Source of the DNA: Actinomycetota bacterium
Lineage (GTDB): Bacteria; Actinomycetota; Thermoleophilia; Solirubrobacterales; 70-9
Direction: 5' to 3'
Assembly (NCBI GenBank): GCA_018268575.1
Contig: JAFDWF010000126.1
Span: forward strand, 18,236 to 82,235
Length of the DNA: 64,000 nt
Shown here: positions 1 to 9,927 of the stretch, in pieces
How positions within the stretch are numbered: the stretch's first letter is position 1
Layout of the letters: every line of letters starts with the position of its first letter
The notes under the pieces: model-generated
The model's database searches: none
Seen by the model: the letters and a program-made list of their open reading frames with translations, nothing else
What the model was told of the DNA's origin: nothing
Position numbers and translations under genes: made by a program

Positions 1-2
1 GC

Positions 3-896
3 CTCTTCTCCAAGCCCCGCTACGAGTCGATCTCGCTGCTCTCGGCGATCTCCCAGCGGACCGAGCGGGTGCGCCTCGGCACCGCCTGTCTGATCAGCAC
101 CCAGCGCAACCCGCTGGTCCTCTCGATGGAGTGGTCGACGCTCGATCAGATCTCCGGTGGCCGGACGATCTTCGGCCCCTGCATGGGCAGCGCCGAAGTG
201 CGGGTCCGCCAGGAGTACAAGGCGCTCGGCCTGCCGTTCAAGGAGCGGGCGACGATCTTCGAGGAGGGGCTCGAGATCCTCCGCACGCTGTGGACCGAGG
301 GCAAGGTCGACTTCCACGGCGAGTTCTTCGACTACGACGAAATCGCCTTCCACTCGGGCACCGAGATGGTGCCCTTGATGCCGATCCAGCAGCCGCCGCC
401 GACCTGGATCGTCTCCAACCCGCGCCTGATCGACGAGTCCCGCGACGAGCGGATGGTGCGGATCATGAAGCGCGCCTGCCGGCGCATCATCGAGTACGGC
501 GACGGCTGGATGACCTGCTGCCGCGCCCAGCACCCGGAGGAGCTGACCGAGCAGATCGGCTACCTGACCGAGGCCGCCGCCGAGCTGGGCAAGGACTTCG
601 CCGACTACGAGGTCGCCTACCAGGTGACGATGAACGTCGGCGACTCGGAGGCCAGCGCGAACGTCGCCTTCGACGAATACATCTCCAAGTACTACCCGGA
701 GCTCTCGCAGAACATGGACCTCTCCAACTGGGGTCCGGTGGGCGAGCCGGAGCAGATCGCCGCCTGGCTGCGCGAGTTCGCGGACCGCGGCGTGACGCAC
801 TTCATCTGTCGCTTCGGCGACCTCGATCAGGTCGGCCAGGTGGAGCGATTTGCAAGCGAAGTCCTACCCGCGTTCGAACGCGAGATGGCGAGGTGA
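3..896 (+). CDS. LLM-class flavin-dependent oxidoreductase (5' end cut by window)
   Basis: The reading frame is open from base 3, so the N-terminus lies outside the window; 297 codons are visible before the TGA at 894-896. The sequence belongs to the bacterial luciferase-like monooxygenase superfamily. It has an early RVRLGTA strand, a DQISGGR turn, and the helix FKERATIFEEGLEILRTLW that is typical of these TIM-barrel FMN or F420 enzymes. The C-terminal part ends in a typical last barrel strand and helix (GVTHFICRFG). The substrate cannot be told from sequence. It is the first visible gene of a co-directional catabolic operon and is followed after 8 bases by an M29/NicX-like gene, which suggests an oxygenation or dehydrogenation step in that pathway. 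Confidence 0.85.
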   Translation, partial: LFSKPRYESISLLSAISQRTERVRLGTACLISTQRNPLVLSMEWSTLDQISGGRTIFGPCMGSAEVRVRQEYKALGLPFKERATIFEEGLEILRTLWTEGKVDFHGEFFDYDEIAFHSGTEMVPLMPIQQPPPTWIVSNPRLIDESRDERMVRIMKRACRRIIEYGDGWMTCCRAQHPEELTEQIGYLTEAAAELGKDFADYEVAYQVTMNVGDSEASANVAFDEYISKYYPELSQNMDLSNWGPVGEPEQIAAWLREFADRGVTHFICRFGDLDQVGQVERFASEVLPAFEREMAR

Positions 897-904
897 GTGG
901 AGAA

Positions 905-1909
905 ATGCCAACCGCTGAGGAGATCCGCAACGACGCCGAGCTGGTGATCGACGTCTGCATGTCGGTCGAGCCCGACGACGTGGTGACGATCATCTGCGAC
1001 AACGAGCACCGGGTCGAAGCCGACGCCCTGGCCGAGGTGGCGCTCGATCGCGGCGCCTGGCCGGTCGTGATGGACAACGAAGCCCAGGTCAAGCGCGGCC
1101 GCGCCGACACCAGCTTTCCGATGGCGCCGCCGAAGAACCTGCACCAGGCGATGGTCGCCTCGGACGAGATCATCGTCGTCACCAACCTCGAGTGGGCGAA
1201 CCGTTTCTGCCACGTGCCGGCGATCGGCGAGTCGCTGAAGAACCGGGCGAAGATCTGCTCGGTCGAGCCCGGGATGGGCGAATGGGGGCTGACGAAAGAG
1301 AAGATCCTCAACTCGACCCGTCGCGCCGAAGCTGCGATCGCCGCGCTCGAGGGCAAGAAGCAGTGCCGCGTCACCTCGCCCAACGGCACCGATGTGACGG
1401 TCACGATCGAGGGACGGCCGGCGCTCGAGGTGACCTCGATCAAGGAGCGGGGACAGATGATGGGGCCGCTGCCGCTGTGGGCCGAGGTCGCCTTCGCCGC
1501 GGTCGAGGACGGCACCGACGGGACGATCGTCGTCGACGGCGTGATGCTCGGGATCGGCCTGCCGGGCCAGGTCAACGAGCCGATCACCTGGACGATGGAG
1601 AAGGGCCACGCGGTGAAGATCGAGGGCGGTGAGGACGCCCGTCGCCTGCGCGAGGTGATCGAGGGCGTCGAGAACGCCGACATCACCGGCGAGTTCGCCT
1701 TCGGCGTGTCCGAGGTGGCGCCGTTCGGCACGCCCTCCGAGAAGGGCCGGGTCGGCACCGTCCATTTTGCCCTCGGCGACAACCACCTCTCCTACCCCGG
1801 CGGGCAGAACGTCTCCTCGCTCCACCTCGACGGCGTGATCCTGAACGCGACCCTGCAGATCGTCGACGACGGGACCTACATCGTCAAAGACGGGGAGTGG
1901 GCGCTGTGA
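905..1909 (+). CDS. M29/NicX-like metalloenzyme (aminopeptidase or dihydroxypyridine dioxygenase family)
   Basis: A 334-residue protein starting at ATG 905 behind GAGTGGAG. It resembles the thermophilic metallo-aminopeptidase (M29) superfamily, which also contains the iron enzyme NicX (2,5-dihydroxypyridine 5,6-dioxygenase). Likely metal ligands sit in the C-terminal half: His287 in GTVHFALGDNH and the His307-x-Asp309 pair in SLHLDGV. The family fold therefore looks complete, but sequence alone does not say whether it is a zinc peptidase or an iron ring-cleaving dioxygenase. The neighbours (FAD monooxygenase, amidase, LLM oxidoreductase, aldehyde- and CoA-handling enzymes) favour a catabolic dioxygenase or amide hydrolase over a housekeeping peptidase. 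That preference is inference. Confidence 0.75.
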   Translation: MPTAEEIRNDAELVIDVCMSVEPDDVVTIICDNEHRVEADALAEVALDRGAWPVVMDNEAQVKRGRADTSFPMAPPKNLHQAMVASDEIIVVTNLEWANRFCHVPAIGESLKNRAKICSVEPGMGEWGLTKEKILNSTRRAEAAIAALEGKKQCRVTSPNGTDVTVTIEGRPALEVTSIKERGQMMGPLPLWAEVAFAAVEDGTDGTIVVDGVMLGIGLPGQVNEPITWTMEKGHAVKIEGGEDARRLREVIEGVENADITGEFAFGVSEVAPFGTPSEKGRVGTVHFALGDNHLSYPGGQNVSSLHLDGVILNATLQIVDDGTYIVKDGEWAL

Positions 1910-1973
1910 GCGCGGAGCGACCAAGCGTGCATCTCTGGTTCTTCGCGCCGGGAGCGAAGCGGGAGGATTTGTG

Positions 1974-2354
1974 ATGAGTCAAGCCGGGATCAGCGTGGTG
2001 CCGCTGGAGGGGGTCGAGACGATCGACCTGCCGGGCGGCAGCTGGAGCCGGATGCTGATCACCGGCGCCGCGGTCGGCGGCAACGTCAGCTCGCTCGGCT
2101 ACTCGGTGTTCAAGCCGGGGACGGTCCTGGCCTCGGTCTCGCACGAGACCGAGGAGGTCGCCTACGTGGTGAGCGGCAGCGGCCGCCTCGACACCGACGC
2201 GGGCGAGGTCCGCTTCAGCGCCGGCGACGCGATCCACATCCCGCCGTCGACCTGGCACGCGGTCGTCAACGACTCCGAGGCGGACGTCGCGATGGTGTTC
2301 GGCTTCCCCCACCCGGACTACCCGCCGACCGAGCGCCGCGAGGGAGCGGGCTGA
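1974..2354 (+). CDS. small cupin-domain protein
   Basis: A 126-residue single-domain cupin. The conserved beta-barrel is visible: the motif-1 region (SHETEEVAYVVSGSGRL), the turn AGDAIHIPP, and motif 2 (STWHAVVNDSE). The usual motif-1 metal ligands are reduced to His and Glu, so metal binding is plausible but not certain. ATG 1974 is preferred over GTG 1971 because GGAGG at 1962-1966 is better spaced from it. The stop overlaps the start of the next gene by one base (TGATG), so the two are translationally coupled. The role in the operon is unknown; possibilities are an isomerase, a small dioxygenase or a metabolite sensor. Confidence 0.75.
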   Translation: MSQAGISVVPLEGVETIDLPGGSWSRMLITGAAVGGNVSSLGYSVFKPGTVLASVSHETEEVAYVVSGSGRLDTDAGEVRFSAGDAIHIPPSTWHAVVNDSEADVAMVFGFPHPDYPPTERREGAG

Positions 2355-3097
2355 TGGCGACGGCGCTGACGGAGCGTGAGGTCGAAGAGCTGCGCAGCGA
2401 AGTCGCCTGGGCCTGTCGGATCCTCGCCGAGCACGGCTACCGCGACCTCACGCTCGGCCACGTCAGCGCCCGCGACCCGGGCAACCCGAGGCGGATCTGG
2501 ATCAAGCGCCGCGGCCTGACTCTGGCCGAGATCGAGCCCGAGGACGTGATCGCGGTCGACCTCGACAACCATCCCGAGGGCGCGACGCCGGACATGCACC
2601 TGGAGACCGTCCTCCACACCGAGGTCTACCGGCGGCGCGAGGACGTCACCGCCGTCGCGCACGGTCACCCGCCCTACTCGACCGCGCTCGGCGCCACCGA
2701 CGCGCCGCTCCTGCACCTGACCCACGACGCGGTGCTCTTCGACCGCGGGGTCGCGACCTTCGAGGACGCCGACCTGGTCACCGAGGTCAGCCAGGCCGAG
2801 GAAGTCGCCGAGGCGCTCGGCGACAACCGCGCCGTGCTGATGCGCAACCACGGCGTGCTGGTTGCGGGTGCCGACGTCCGCTGGCTGGTGCTGAGCGCCG
2901 TGACCCTGGAGCGGGCGGTGATGTTGCAGTCGATCGCGGCCACCCTCGGCAATCCCCGCCCGATCGAGGCGGGGATGCTCGGCGACCTCAATCGACGCAA
3001 GTACGACGACTTTCTGGTGAACGAATACTGGGACGCCTGGGTGCGCGAATTGTGCCGTCGGGGCCTCGGGATCAAGACAAGCAAGAAGGAGGCTTGA
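2354..3097 (+). CDS. class II aldolase/adducin family protein
   Basis: A 247-residue protein of the fuculose-1-phosphate aldolase/adducin family. Zinc ligands are recognisable: His103 and His105 in AHGHPPYS and His166 in MRNHGVLVAG. An acidic residue upstream (Glu84 in MHLETVLHTE) is in position for catalysis. Members of this family cleave or decarboxylate hydroxyacids or sugar phosphates, and some act on hydroxy-acyl or aromatic intermediates in catabolic operons. The gene starts at ATG 2354, overlapping the cupin stop, and ends 2 bases before the next start. The substrate is not predictable. Confidence 0.85.
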   Translation: MATALTEREVEELRSEVAWACRILAEHGYRDLTLGHVSARDPGNPRRIWIKRRGLTLAEIEPEDVIAVDLDNHPEGATPDMHLETVLHTEVYRRREDVTAVAHGHPPYSTALGATDAPLLHLTHDAVLFDRGVATFEDADLVTEVSQAEEVAEALGDNRAVLMRNHGVLVAGADVRWLVLSAVTLERAVMLQSIAATLGNPRPIEAGMLGDLNRRKYDDFLVNEYWDAWVRELCRRGLGIKTSKKEA

Positions 3098-3099
3098 GG

Positions 3100-4032
3100 A
3101 TGAATGGGATCGAGCGAGCGGCGGTGATCGGGACCGGGACGATGGGACCGGGGATGGGAGCCGTACTGGAGCGCGCCGGGATCGAGGTGCGGCTTTTCGA
3201 CGTCTCCAAGGAGGCGCTGGAGAAAGCCGAAGGGATGGTCCCGATCGCCCGCGGCGTGCTCGACAAACTCGGCACCGAGAAGACCGATGGCGGCTCGATC
3301 TCCTTCCACGACGACCTCGCGGCGGCACTCGCCGACGTCGACGTGGTGCTCGAGGCGGCGCCGGAGAAACTCGAGCTGAAGCAGCAGATCTTCGCCGAAT
3401 TCGAGCAGCACGCTCCCGAGACCGCGATCCTCAGCTCCAACACCTCGGGGATCCCGATCACGAAGATCGCCGCCGACCTCGGTCACCCCGAGCGGGTGAT
3501 CGGCATGCACTGGTCGAACCCGCCGCAGCTGATCCCGATGATCGAGGTGGTGCCGGGGGAGCGCACCGACCAGGCCACGATCGACGCGGCCGAGGGCCTG
3601 ATCGCGAAGATCGGGTACCACCCGAGCCGCCTGCAGAAGGAGGTCCCCGGCTTCGTCGAGAACCGCGTGCTCTACGCGATCATGCGCGAGTGCCTGGCTC
3701 TCGTCGACGAGGGCGTGATCGACGCCGAGGGGCTCGACCTGAACGTCAAGTGGGGCATCGGCTACAAGCTCGCGGTGATCCCGCCGATGCAACTGCTCGA
3801 CGTCGCCGGGCTCGACATCTACGAGAACGTCGCCAGCTACCTGAACGCGGACATCTCGACCGAGTCGGGGGTCTCGGAGACGGTCACCAAGCTGACCGGC
3901 GAAGGCAAGCTCGGCCTGAAGACCGGCGGCGGGCTCTTCTCCTATTCGGAGGAGGAACTTGCCGAACTGCCGAAAAAGCGCGCCGCGGCGCTGGTCGCGG
4001 TCCGCAAGACGCTGAACGAACAGGCTGTCTGA
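3100..4032 (+). CDS. 3-hydroxyacyl-CoA dehydrogenase family protein
   Basis: A 310-residue NAD-dependent dehydrogenase. An N-terminal Rossmann fold with GTGTMG (residues 11-16) is followed by the family landmarks LSSNTSG (about 111-117) and the catalytic region GMHWSNPP, with His137 as the likely catalytic histidine and Glu149 in MIEV as its partner. The C-terminal helical domain ends with GLKTGGGLF. ATG 3100 is chosen because a strong AAGGAGG lies about 8 bases upstream; upstream in-frame codons lie inside the preceding gene. It should oxidise a 3-hydroxyacyl-CoA or 3-hydroxy acid released by the aldolase or lactonase steps nearby. Confidence 0.88.
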   Translation: MNGIERAAVIGTGTMGPGMGAVLERAGIEVRLFDVSKEALEKAEGMVPIARGVLDKLGTEKTDGGSISFHDDLAAALADVDVVLEAAPEKLELKQQIFAEFEQHAPETAILSSNTSGIPITKIAADLGHPERVIGMHWSNPPQLIPMIEVVPGERTDQATIDAAEGLIAKIGYHPSRLQKEVPGFVENRVLYAIMRECLALVDEGVIDAEGLDLNVKWGIGYKLAVIPPMQLLDVAGLDIYENVASYLNADISTESGVSETVTKLTGEGKLGLKTGGGLFSYSEEELAELPKKRAAALVAVRKTLNEQAV

Positions 4033-4044
4033 GAGGGGGCGAGG

Positions 4045-4797
4045 ATGGGGGTCGAACGAGTCTGGTTGCTGGACAGCGGCACGCTGGTCATCGACCAGTC
4101 CCACATCACCTGGAACGTCGGCTGCGGCACGCCGGTCCGCTTCCCGGTCTACAGCGTGCTGATCGAGCACGACGAGGGTCTCTTCCTCTTCGACTCCGGC
4201 TTCGACAAGGGCACGGTCGAGGAGCTCCTGCCCTTCGAGCTGCCCGAGCAGACCGAGGAGCAGACGCTGCTCGGCCAGCTCGACAAGTGCGGCTACGGCC
4301 CGGGCGACGTCACCGCCGTGCTCAACTCGCACTTGCATTTCGACCATTGCGGCGGCCAGCGCCACCTGCCCGACGCGGTCACCTGGGTCGACAAGGAGGA
4401 GCTTCGCCACGCCCTGGTGCCGGAGAGCTTCGAGCGGCTCGGCTACGCCGACAAGGTGTTCCACCGGCCCGACTCCGAGTACCGCTGGCTGGAGGGTGAC
4501 GTGGTCGAGCCGGCGCCGGGGATCAAACTCATCCACACCCCCGGGCACACGGTCGGGCACCGCTCGCTGATCCTCGACAAAGAGGGCGTGGCGCCGCTCT
4601 TCTTCTGTGCCGACGTCACCTACACCCAGGAAAGCTGGGACAAGGAGATGATCGCCGGCTTCCACAACGACCCGACCGCGAACGTCGAGTCGCTGCGCCG
4701 GGTCAAAGCCCTGGCCGCCCGGACCCGGGCCGACGTCTTCCTGACCCACGACATGGACGCGTGGAGCTCCTACAAGCACGCGCCCGACCACTACTGA
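4045..4797 (+). CDS. metallo-beta-lactamase fold hydrolase (lactonase type)
   Basis: A 250-residue metallo-beta-lactamase superfamily protein close to the N-acyl homoserine lactonase group. The dinuclear site is intact: SHLHFDH (His96, His98, Asp100, His101), His166 in HTPGHTVGH and Asp188 in FFCADVT. There is no signal peptide, so it is cytoplasmic. In a catabolic operon it more likely opens a lactone or hydrolyses a cyclic ester intermediate than quenches quorum signals; this is inference from context. The start at ATG 4045 follows a purine-rich GAGAGGGGGCGAGG. Confidence 0.85.
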   Translation: MGVERVWLLDSGTLVIDQSHITWNVGCGTPVRFPVYSVLIEHDEGLFLFDSGFDKGTVEELLPFELPEQTEEQTLLGQLDKCGYGPGDVTAVLNSHLHFDHCGGQRHLPDAVTWVDKEELRHALVPESFERLGYADKVFHRPDSEYRWLEGDVVEPAPGIKLIHTPGHTVGHRSLILDKEGVAPLFFCADVTYTQESWDKEMIAGFHNDPTANVESLRRVKALAARTRADVFLTHDMDAWSSYKHAPDHY

Positions 4798-4816
4798 GAC
4801 GAGAGGGAGGAGAGAG

Positions 4817-5551
4817 ATGAAGCTTCAGGACCGCGTCGTCATCGTCACCGGCGGTGCCCGTGGGATCGGCAGGGCGATAGCCCGCAAGCTCGCCGCCGAA
4901 GGGGCGAGCGTCGCAGTCGCCGACATCGACGGGGCGGGGGCGGAGGCGGCCGCCGCCGAGCTCGAGCGGGGGATGGCGATCGAGGCCGACGTCTCCGATC
5001 CCGGCTCGGTGACCGCGATGGTGAAGGCGGTGCTCGACCAGCACGGCCGCGTCGACGCGCTCGTCAACGATGCCGCGATCGTGCCCTTCATCCCCTGGGC
5101 CGACGTCGACCTCGAGCACTGGCGCAAGCTGATCGACACCAACCTCACCGGCGTCTACCTCTGCACCCGCGCGGTCTGGGAGCCGATGAAGGAGGCGGGC
5201 TACGGGCGGATCGTCAACATCGCCTCCAACACGGTCCTGGCGGGGACGCCGAACATGGCCGCCTACGTCGCCGCCAAGGGAGGAGTGCTCGGCTTCACCC
5301 GGGCACTGGCGACCGAGGTCGGTCCCGACGGCATCACCGTGAACGCGGTGGCCCCGGGCCTGACCGCGAGCGAGGGCGTGCTCGAGAGCCCGCACAAAGA
5401 AGCGTTCGAGTTCGTCCAGAGCCTGCAGGCGATCCCGCGCCGCGGCGAGCCCGACGACATCGCCCCGACCGTCGCCTTCCTCTGCTCGGAGGAGTCGGGC
5501 TGGGTCACCGGCCAGCTGATCGCCGTCGACGGCGGTCACACGCGCAACTGA
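4817..5551 (+). CDS. SDR-family NAD(P)-dependent oxidoreductase
   Basis: A 244-residue classical short-chain dehydrogenase related to FabG. The cofactor motif TGGARGIG is at residues 11-18. The catalytic triad is Ser137, Tyr150 and Lys154 (YVAAK), and the C-terminus carries the family ending GQLIAVDGGH. The usual NNAG motif reads NDAA, a mild departure. A strong GAGAGGGAGGAGAG precedes ATG 4817. It probably interconverts a hydroxyl and a ketone in the same pathway as the neighbouring hydroxyacyl-CoA dehydrogenase. Its stop overlaps the next start. Confidence 0.88.
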   Translation: MKLQDRVVIVTGGARGIGRAIARKLAAEGASVAVADIDGAGAEAAAAELERGMAIEADVSDPGSVTAMVKAVLDQHGRVDALVNDAAIVPFIPWADVDLEHWRKLIDTNLTGVYLCTRAVWEPMKEAGYGRIVNIASNTVLAGTPNMAAYVAAKGGVLGFTRALATEVGPDGITVNAVAPGLTASEGVLESPHKEAFEFVQSLQAIPRRGEPDDIAPTVAFLCSEESGWVTGQLIAVDGGHTRN

Positions 5552-5951
5552 TGGCGACCATCGGGGCGACGCGGTTGGGGGCGATCCTGGCGGTCGCCGA
5601 CGTGTCGGCGGCGAGCGCCTGGTACCGCGACCAGCTCGGCTTCGAGGTCGAGGCGACCTTCGCCGATCCCGACTACGCGATCCTCACCCTGGCGGGGGCG
5701 AGGCTGTCGCTGGCCGAGCAGGGCCATCCGGCCGAGGACCGTCCCGGCGTCGAACTGGAGGCGCCCGTCGATCCGGCGCGGCTGCAGGCGAACCTGGTGA
5801 TCGAGGTCGCCGATTGCCGCGGCGCCTACGCCGATCTGGCGGCGCAGGGCGTCCGCTTCCTCACCGAGCCGTTCTCGCCGCCCTGGGGCGGGGCCCGGGT
5901 GTTCGCGGTCGATCTCGACGGCTACCTGGTCGAGCTCGAGGAGCTCCCCGG

Positions 5952-5955
<4 letters not shown>
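5551..5955 (+). CDS. VOC/glyoxalase-fold protein
   Basis: A 134-residue vicinal-oxygen-chelate domain protein with the typical paired beta-alpha-beta-beta-beta repeats. It has an N-terminal VADVSAASAWYRDQLGFEV segment and a C-terminal WGGARVFAVDLDGYLVEL segment whose final Glu is a usual metal ligand. Such proteins can be lyases, isomerases, extradiol dioxygenases or binding proteins. It overlaps both neighbours (TGATG at 5549-5553, ATGA at 5952-5955), so it is part of the operon. No substrate can be assigned. Confidence 0.8.
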
Positions 5956-7408
<1,453 letters not shown>

Positions 7409-7412
<4 letters not shown>

Positions 7413-8452
7413 AGGCGTTGAGGATCAACGGGCCGGAGCAGATCGCGGTCGACGAGGCGGCGGCGGAGCCGCGGATCGAGCACGGCGGCGACGCGATCGT
7501 CGAGGTCTCGCGGACCGCGATCTGCGGCGCCGATCTCTTTCCCTACCACGGCCTGACCCCCGGCTTCGAGGCGGGGACGATTCCCGGCCACGAGTGGGTG
7601 GGGGTCGTGCGCGAGGTCGGCCCTGACGTGCTGGGGGTCGCGGTCGGGCAGCGGGTCGTGAACACCAGCATGATCTCGGACGGCACCTGCGAGCACTGTC
7701 GCGCGGGCCGTCCGATGCAGTGTGAGAGCCGCGCTCTCTTCGGCTACAGCGGCGTCTACGAGCGCCTCGAGGGCGGCCAGGCGCAGTTGGTGCGGGCGCC
7801 GCTCGCCGACCGCTCGCTCTGGCCGATCCCCGATGGCGTCGACGACGACGATGCCGTCTTCGTCGCCGACATGCTGCCGACCGGCCTCTCCGCCGTGCGC
7901 CGCGCCGGGGTCGGGATCGGCGACACCGTGGTGATCCTCGGCTGCGGCACCGTCGGCCTGATGGCGACGATGGTCGCGGTGCCGATCGCCCGGCGGGTGA
8001 TCGCCGTCGACGGCATCGAGGCGCGCCGCGACGCGGCGGCCGCCCTGGGCGCCGAACCGGTCACTCCGGAGGAGGCCGCCGAGGCGGTGGCCGCGGCCAC
8101 CGGCGGGCTCGGCGCCGACGCGGTGATCGAGGCGGCCGGCGCAAAGCCCGCCCTCGATGCGGCCTTCTCGCTGGTGCGCGGCCGCGGGACGATCTGCGTG
8201 GTCGGGGCCCACTTCGAGCCGGACTATCCGCTCGAAGCGGGGCGGATGTTCGAGGCCGAGCTGACCCTGCGCTTCGCGATGGGCGATCCCCTGAACGACC
8301 GCGAGACCTTGCTCGGGATGATCGCCGACGAACGATTGCGACCGTCGCAGCTGATCAGCCACCGGTTGCCGCTCGAGCGCGGGCCGGAGGCCTACGACCT
8401 GTTCGACCGTCGCGAGGCGACGAAGGTGGTGTTGACCAATGGCGTCTCCTGA
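7409..8452 (+). CDS. zinc-dependent alcohol dehydrogenase (MDR), altered structural zinc site
   Basis: A 347-residue medium-chain dehydrogenase. Catalytic zinc ligands are present (Cys39 in AICGAD, His61-Glu62 in PGHEWVG) and the Rossmann motif is GCGTVG. The structural zinc lobe reads Asp91, Cys94, Cys97, Cys105: the first of the four expected cysteines is replaced by Asp, which may still ligate zinc or may leave the site weak. Start ATG 7409 overlaps the amidase stop (ATGA). The end overlaps the next gene by 14 bases. Probable role: oxidation of a secondary alcohol or polyol-like intermediate. Confidence 0.88.
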
Positions 8453-9680
8453 AGCAACCGGATCGGCGCGGCTGCGCGTCGTCGTCGTCGGCGCCGGGCT
8501 CGGTGGGCTGGCCGCCGCGATCGCCCTGCGGCGAGCCGGGCACGAGGTCGTGGTGGTCGAGCAGGCAGACGCCCTCGGCACCGTCGGCGCCGGGATCCAG
8601 ATGGCCCCCAACGCGTCCCGCCTGCTCGATTCCTGGGGCGTCGTCGAGCGCTTCGCGGGAGTCGGCGTGCCGGCCCAGGCGGCGGTCCGTCGCAGTTGGA
8701 GCGACGGCGAGATCCTCGGCGAAGTCGAGATGGGAGACGCCCTGCTGGAGAGCGTGGGGGCGTCCTACTGGTGCCTCCACCGGGCCGACCTGCACAGCGC
8801 TCTCGTCGGTGCGGCCACCGACCCCGACGATCCTGGGCCGCCGGCCGAGATCCGCCTCGATGCGCCGGCCACCGCGGTCGTCTCGACCGGGCCGGACGAG
8901 GCGATCGTCGAGGCCGGTGGCGAGGAGGTCCGCGGCGATCTGGTGATCGGTGCCGACGGCATCCGCTCGGTGGTGCGCACCGACCTCTTCGGCCCCGAGT
9001 CCCCCTGGTTCAGCGGTCGCGTCACCAATCGCCACGTGCTCGATGCCGCGCTGATCCGTGCGGACGAGGAGCTCGCCGAGCTGATCGCCCGGCCCGCGCA
9101 GAACATCTGGCTCGGCCCCAACGGACACGTGATCACGCATCCGATCAAAGGCGGGAACGGCCTCTATATGGGCGTGACCCGCGCCGGGCTCGAACCGGAC
9201 GAGGCCTTCTGGTCGCTGCCGGTCGACCCGGTCGAGCTGAAAGCGCAGATCGCCGGCTGGGACGACCGGATCCATCGCCTCATCGACCTTGCCCCGACGA
9301 TCACCGCCTACGGGCTCCACGACAGCGAGCCGATGGACGCCTGGAGCGTCGGCCGCGTCGGCCTGCTCGGTGACGCCTGCCACGCGATGCTGCCCTTCCA
9401 GGCGCAGGGGGCGGCGCAGGCGATCGAGGATGGCGCCGGCCTGGCGGTGGCCCTGCGCGAGCACGGCGACGACGTCGCGGCGGCGTTGCGTCGCTACGAG
9501 GAGATGCGCAAGCCGCGGGTGACGCGGGTCCAGGAGGCGTCGCGGGCGAACGCCGCCCTCTGGCACCTGCAGGAGGGCCCCGAGCAGGCGCGTCGCGACG
9601 AGGAACTGAAGTCCGGCTCCGGCGACTTCAAGTCCTATCAGTGGCTTTGGGCGCCGACGGGAGATCTGGCCGGGACCTGA
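8439..9680 (+). CDS. FAD-dependent monooxygenase (salicylate/6-hydroxynicotinate hydroxylase-like)
   Basis: A 413-residue class A flavoprotein monooxygenase. The FAD-binding GAGLGGLAAAIALRRAG lies near the N-terminus, the DG motif region is DLVIGADGIRSVVR, and the second FAD contact is GDACHAMLPFQAQGA followed by IEDG. It closely follows the salicylate hydroxylase/NicC arrangement and probably hydroxylates an aromatic or heteroaromatic acid with NAD(P)H and O2. ATG 8439 lies within the end of the dehydrogenase gene. After the stop, another frame stays coding-like to about 9830, so the original C-terminus may have been longer or may have been altered by rearrangement at this edge. Confidence 0.87.
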   Translation: MASPEATGSARLRVVVVGAGLGGLAAAIALRRAGHEVVVVEQADALGTVGAGIQMAPNASRLLDSWGVVERFAGVGVPAQAAVRRSWSDGEILGEVEMGDALLESVGASYWCLHRADLHSALVGAATDPDDPGPPAEIRLDAPATAVVSTGPDEAIVEAGGEEVRGDLVIGADGIRSVVRTDLFGPESPWFSGRVTNRHVLDAALIRADEELAELIARPAQNIWLGPNGHVITHPIKGGNGLYMGVTRAGLEPDEAFWSLPVDPVELKAQIAGWDDRIHRLIDLAPTITAYGLHDSEPMDAWSVGRVGLLGDACHAMLPFQAQGAAQAIEDGAGLAVALREHGDDVAAALRRYEEMRKPRVTRVQEASRANAALWHLQEGPEQARRDEELKSGSGDFKSYQWLWAPTGDLAGT

Positions 9681-9834
9681 CAACCTGGCCGATTGGATCC
9701 ACTGGGAATTCGGCGACGATCCGGACCTCCCGCGGCGCCAGATCGAGTGGGAGCGGTCCCGGCAGACCATGTGGATGCTCGACGAGGAGGGGGTCGACGA
9801 CACCTATCGGATGAGGCACTCGAGGTCGCGATGG
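9679..9834 (+). pseudogene. coding-like remnant after the FAD monooxygenase
   Basis: In the frame beginning at 9679 the sequence keeps the strong third-position G/C preference of the real genes and reads through acidic and Trp-rich residues (WIHWEFGDDPDLPRR, WMLDEEGVDDTYR) with no start codon of its own at the left edge. It could be the frameshifted original C-terminus of the monooxygenase or the tail of an unrelated gene joined here. Beyond about 9834 the composition no longer looks coding. I do not recognise a family. Confidence 0.35.
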
Positions 9835-9880
9835 AGAGTGGACGAGCTGCACGCCACGCAAAGCTCTCTGCGCCTCCCAG

Positions 9881-9921
9881 CTGTCACGCCGGAGTCGCGG
9901 GTTCGAGTCCCGTCGCCCCCG
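9881..9921 (+). tRNA. 3' fragment of a tRNA-Asp gene (possible attachment site)
   Basis: The stretch begins with a perfect Asp anticodon loop CTGTCAC (anticodon GTC, 9881-9887). It continues with an anticodon 3' strand, a four-base variable region, a complete T-arm (GCGGG, TTCGAGT, CCCGT at 9897-9913), a seven-base acceptor strand (9914-9920) and discriminator G, as expected for tRNA-Asp. The upstream sequence cannot form the anticodon 5' strand, D-arm or 5' acceptor, so this is not a full gene. Partial tRNA 3' ends starting at the anticodon loop are classic integrase crossover products. Confidence 0.6.
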
Positions 9922-9927
9922 CGTTTG

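Noticed and set aside
2674..4791. Long minus-strand open frame (705 codons) opposite the dehydrogenase and lactonase genes
   Set aside because: It lies antisense to four well-supported genes, has no recognisable motif and is a by-product of high third-position GC.
9841..9921. A complete tRNA gene
   Set aside because: Bases before the anticodon loop cannot pair with the anticodon 3' strand or the acceptor, and no D-arm is present.
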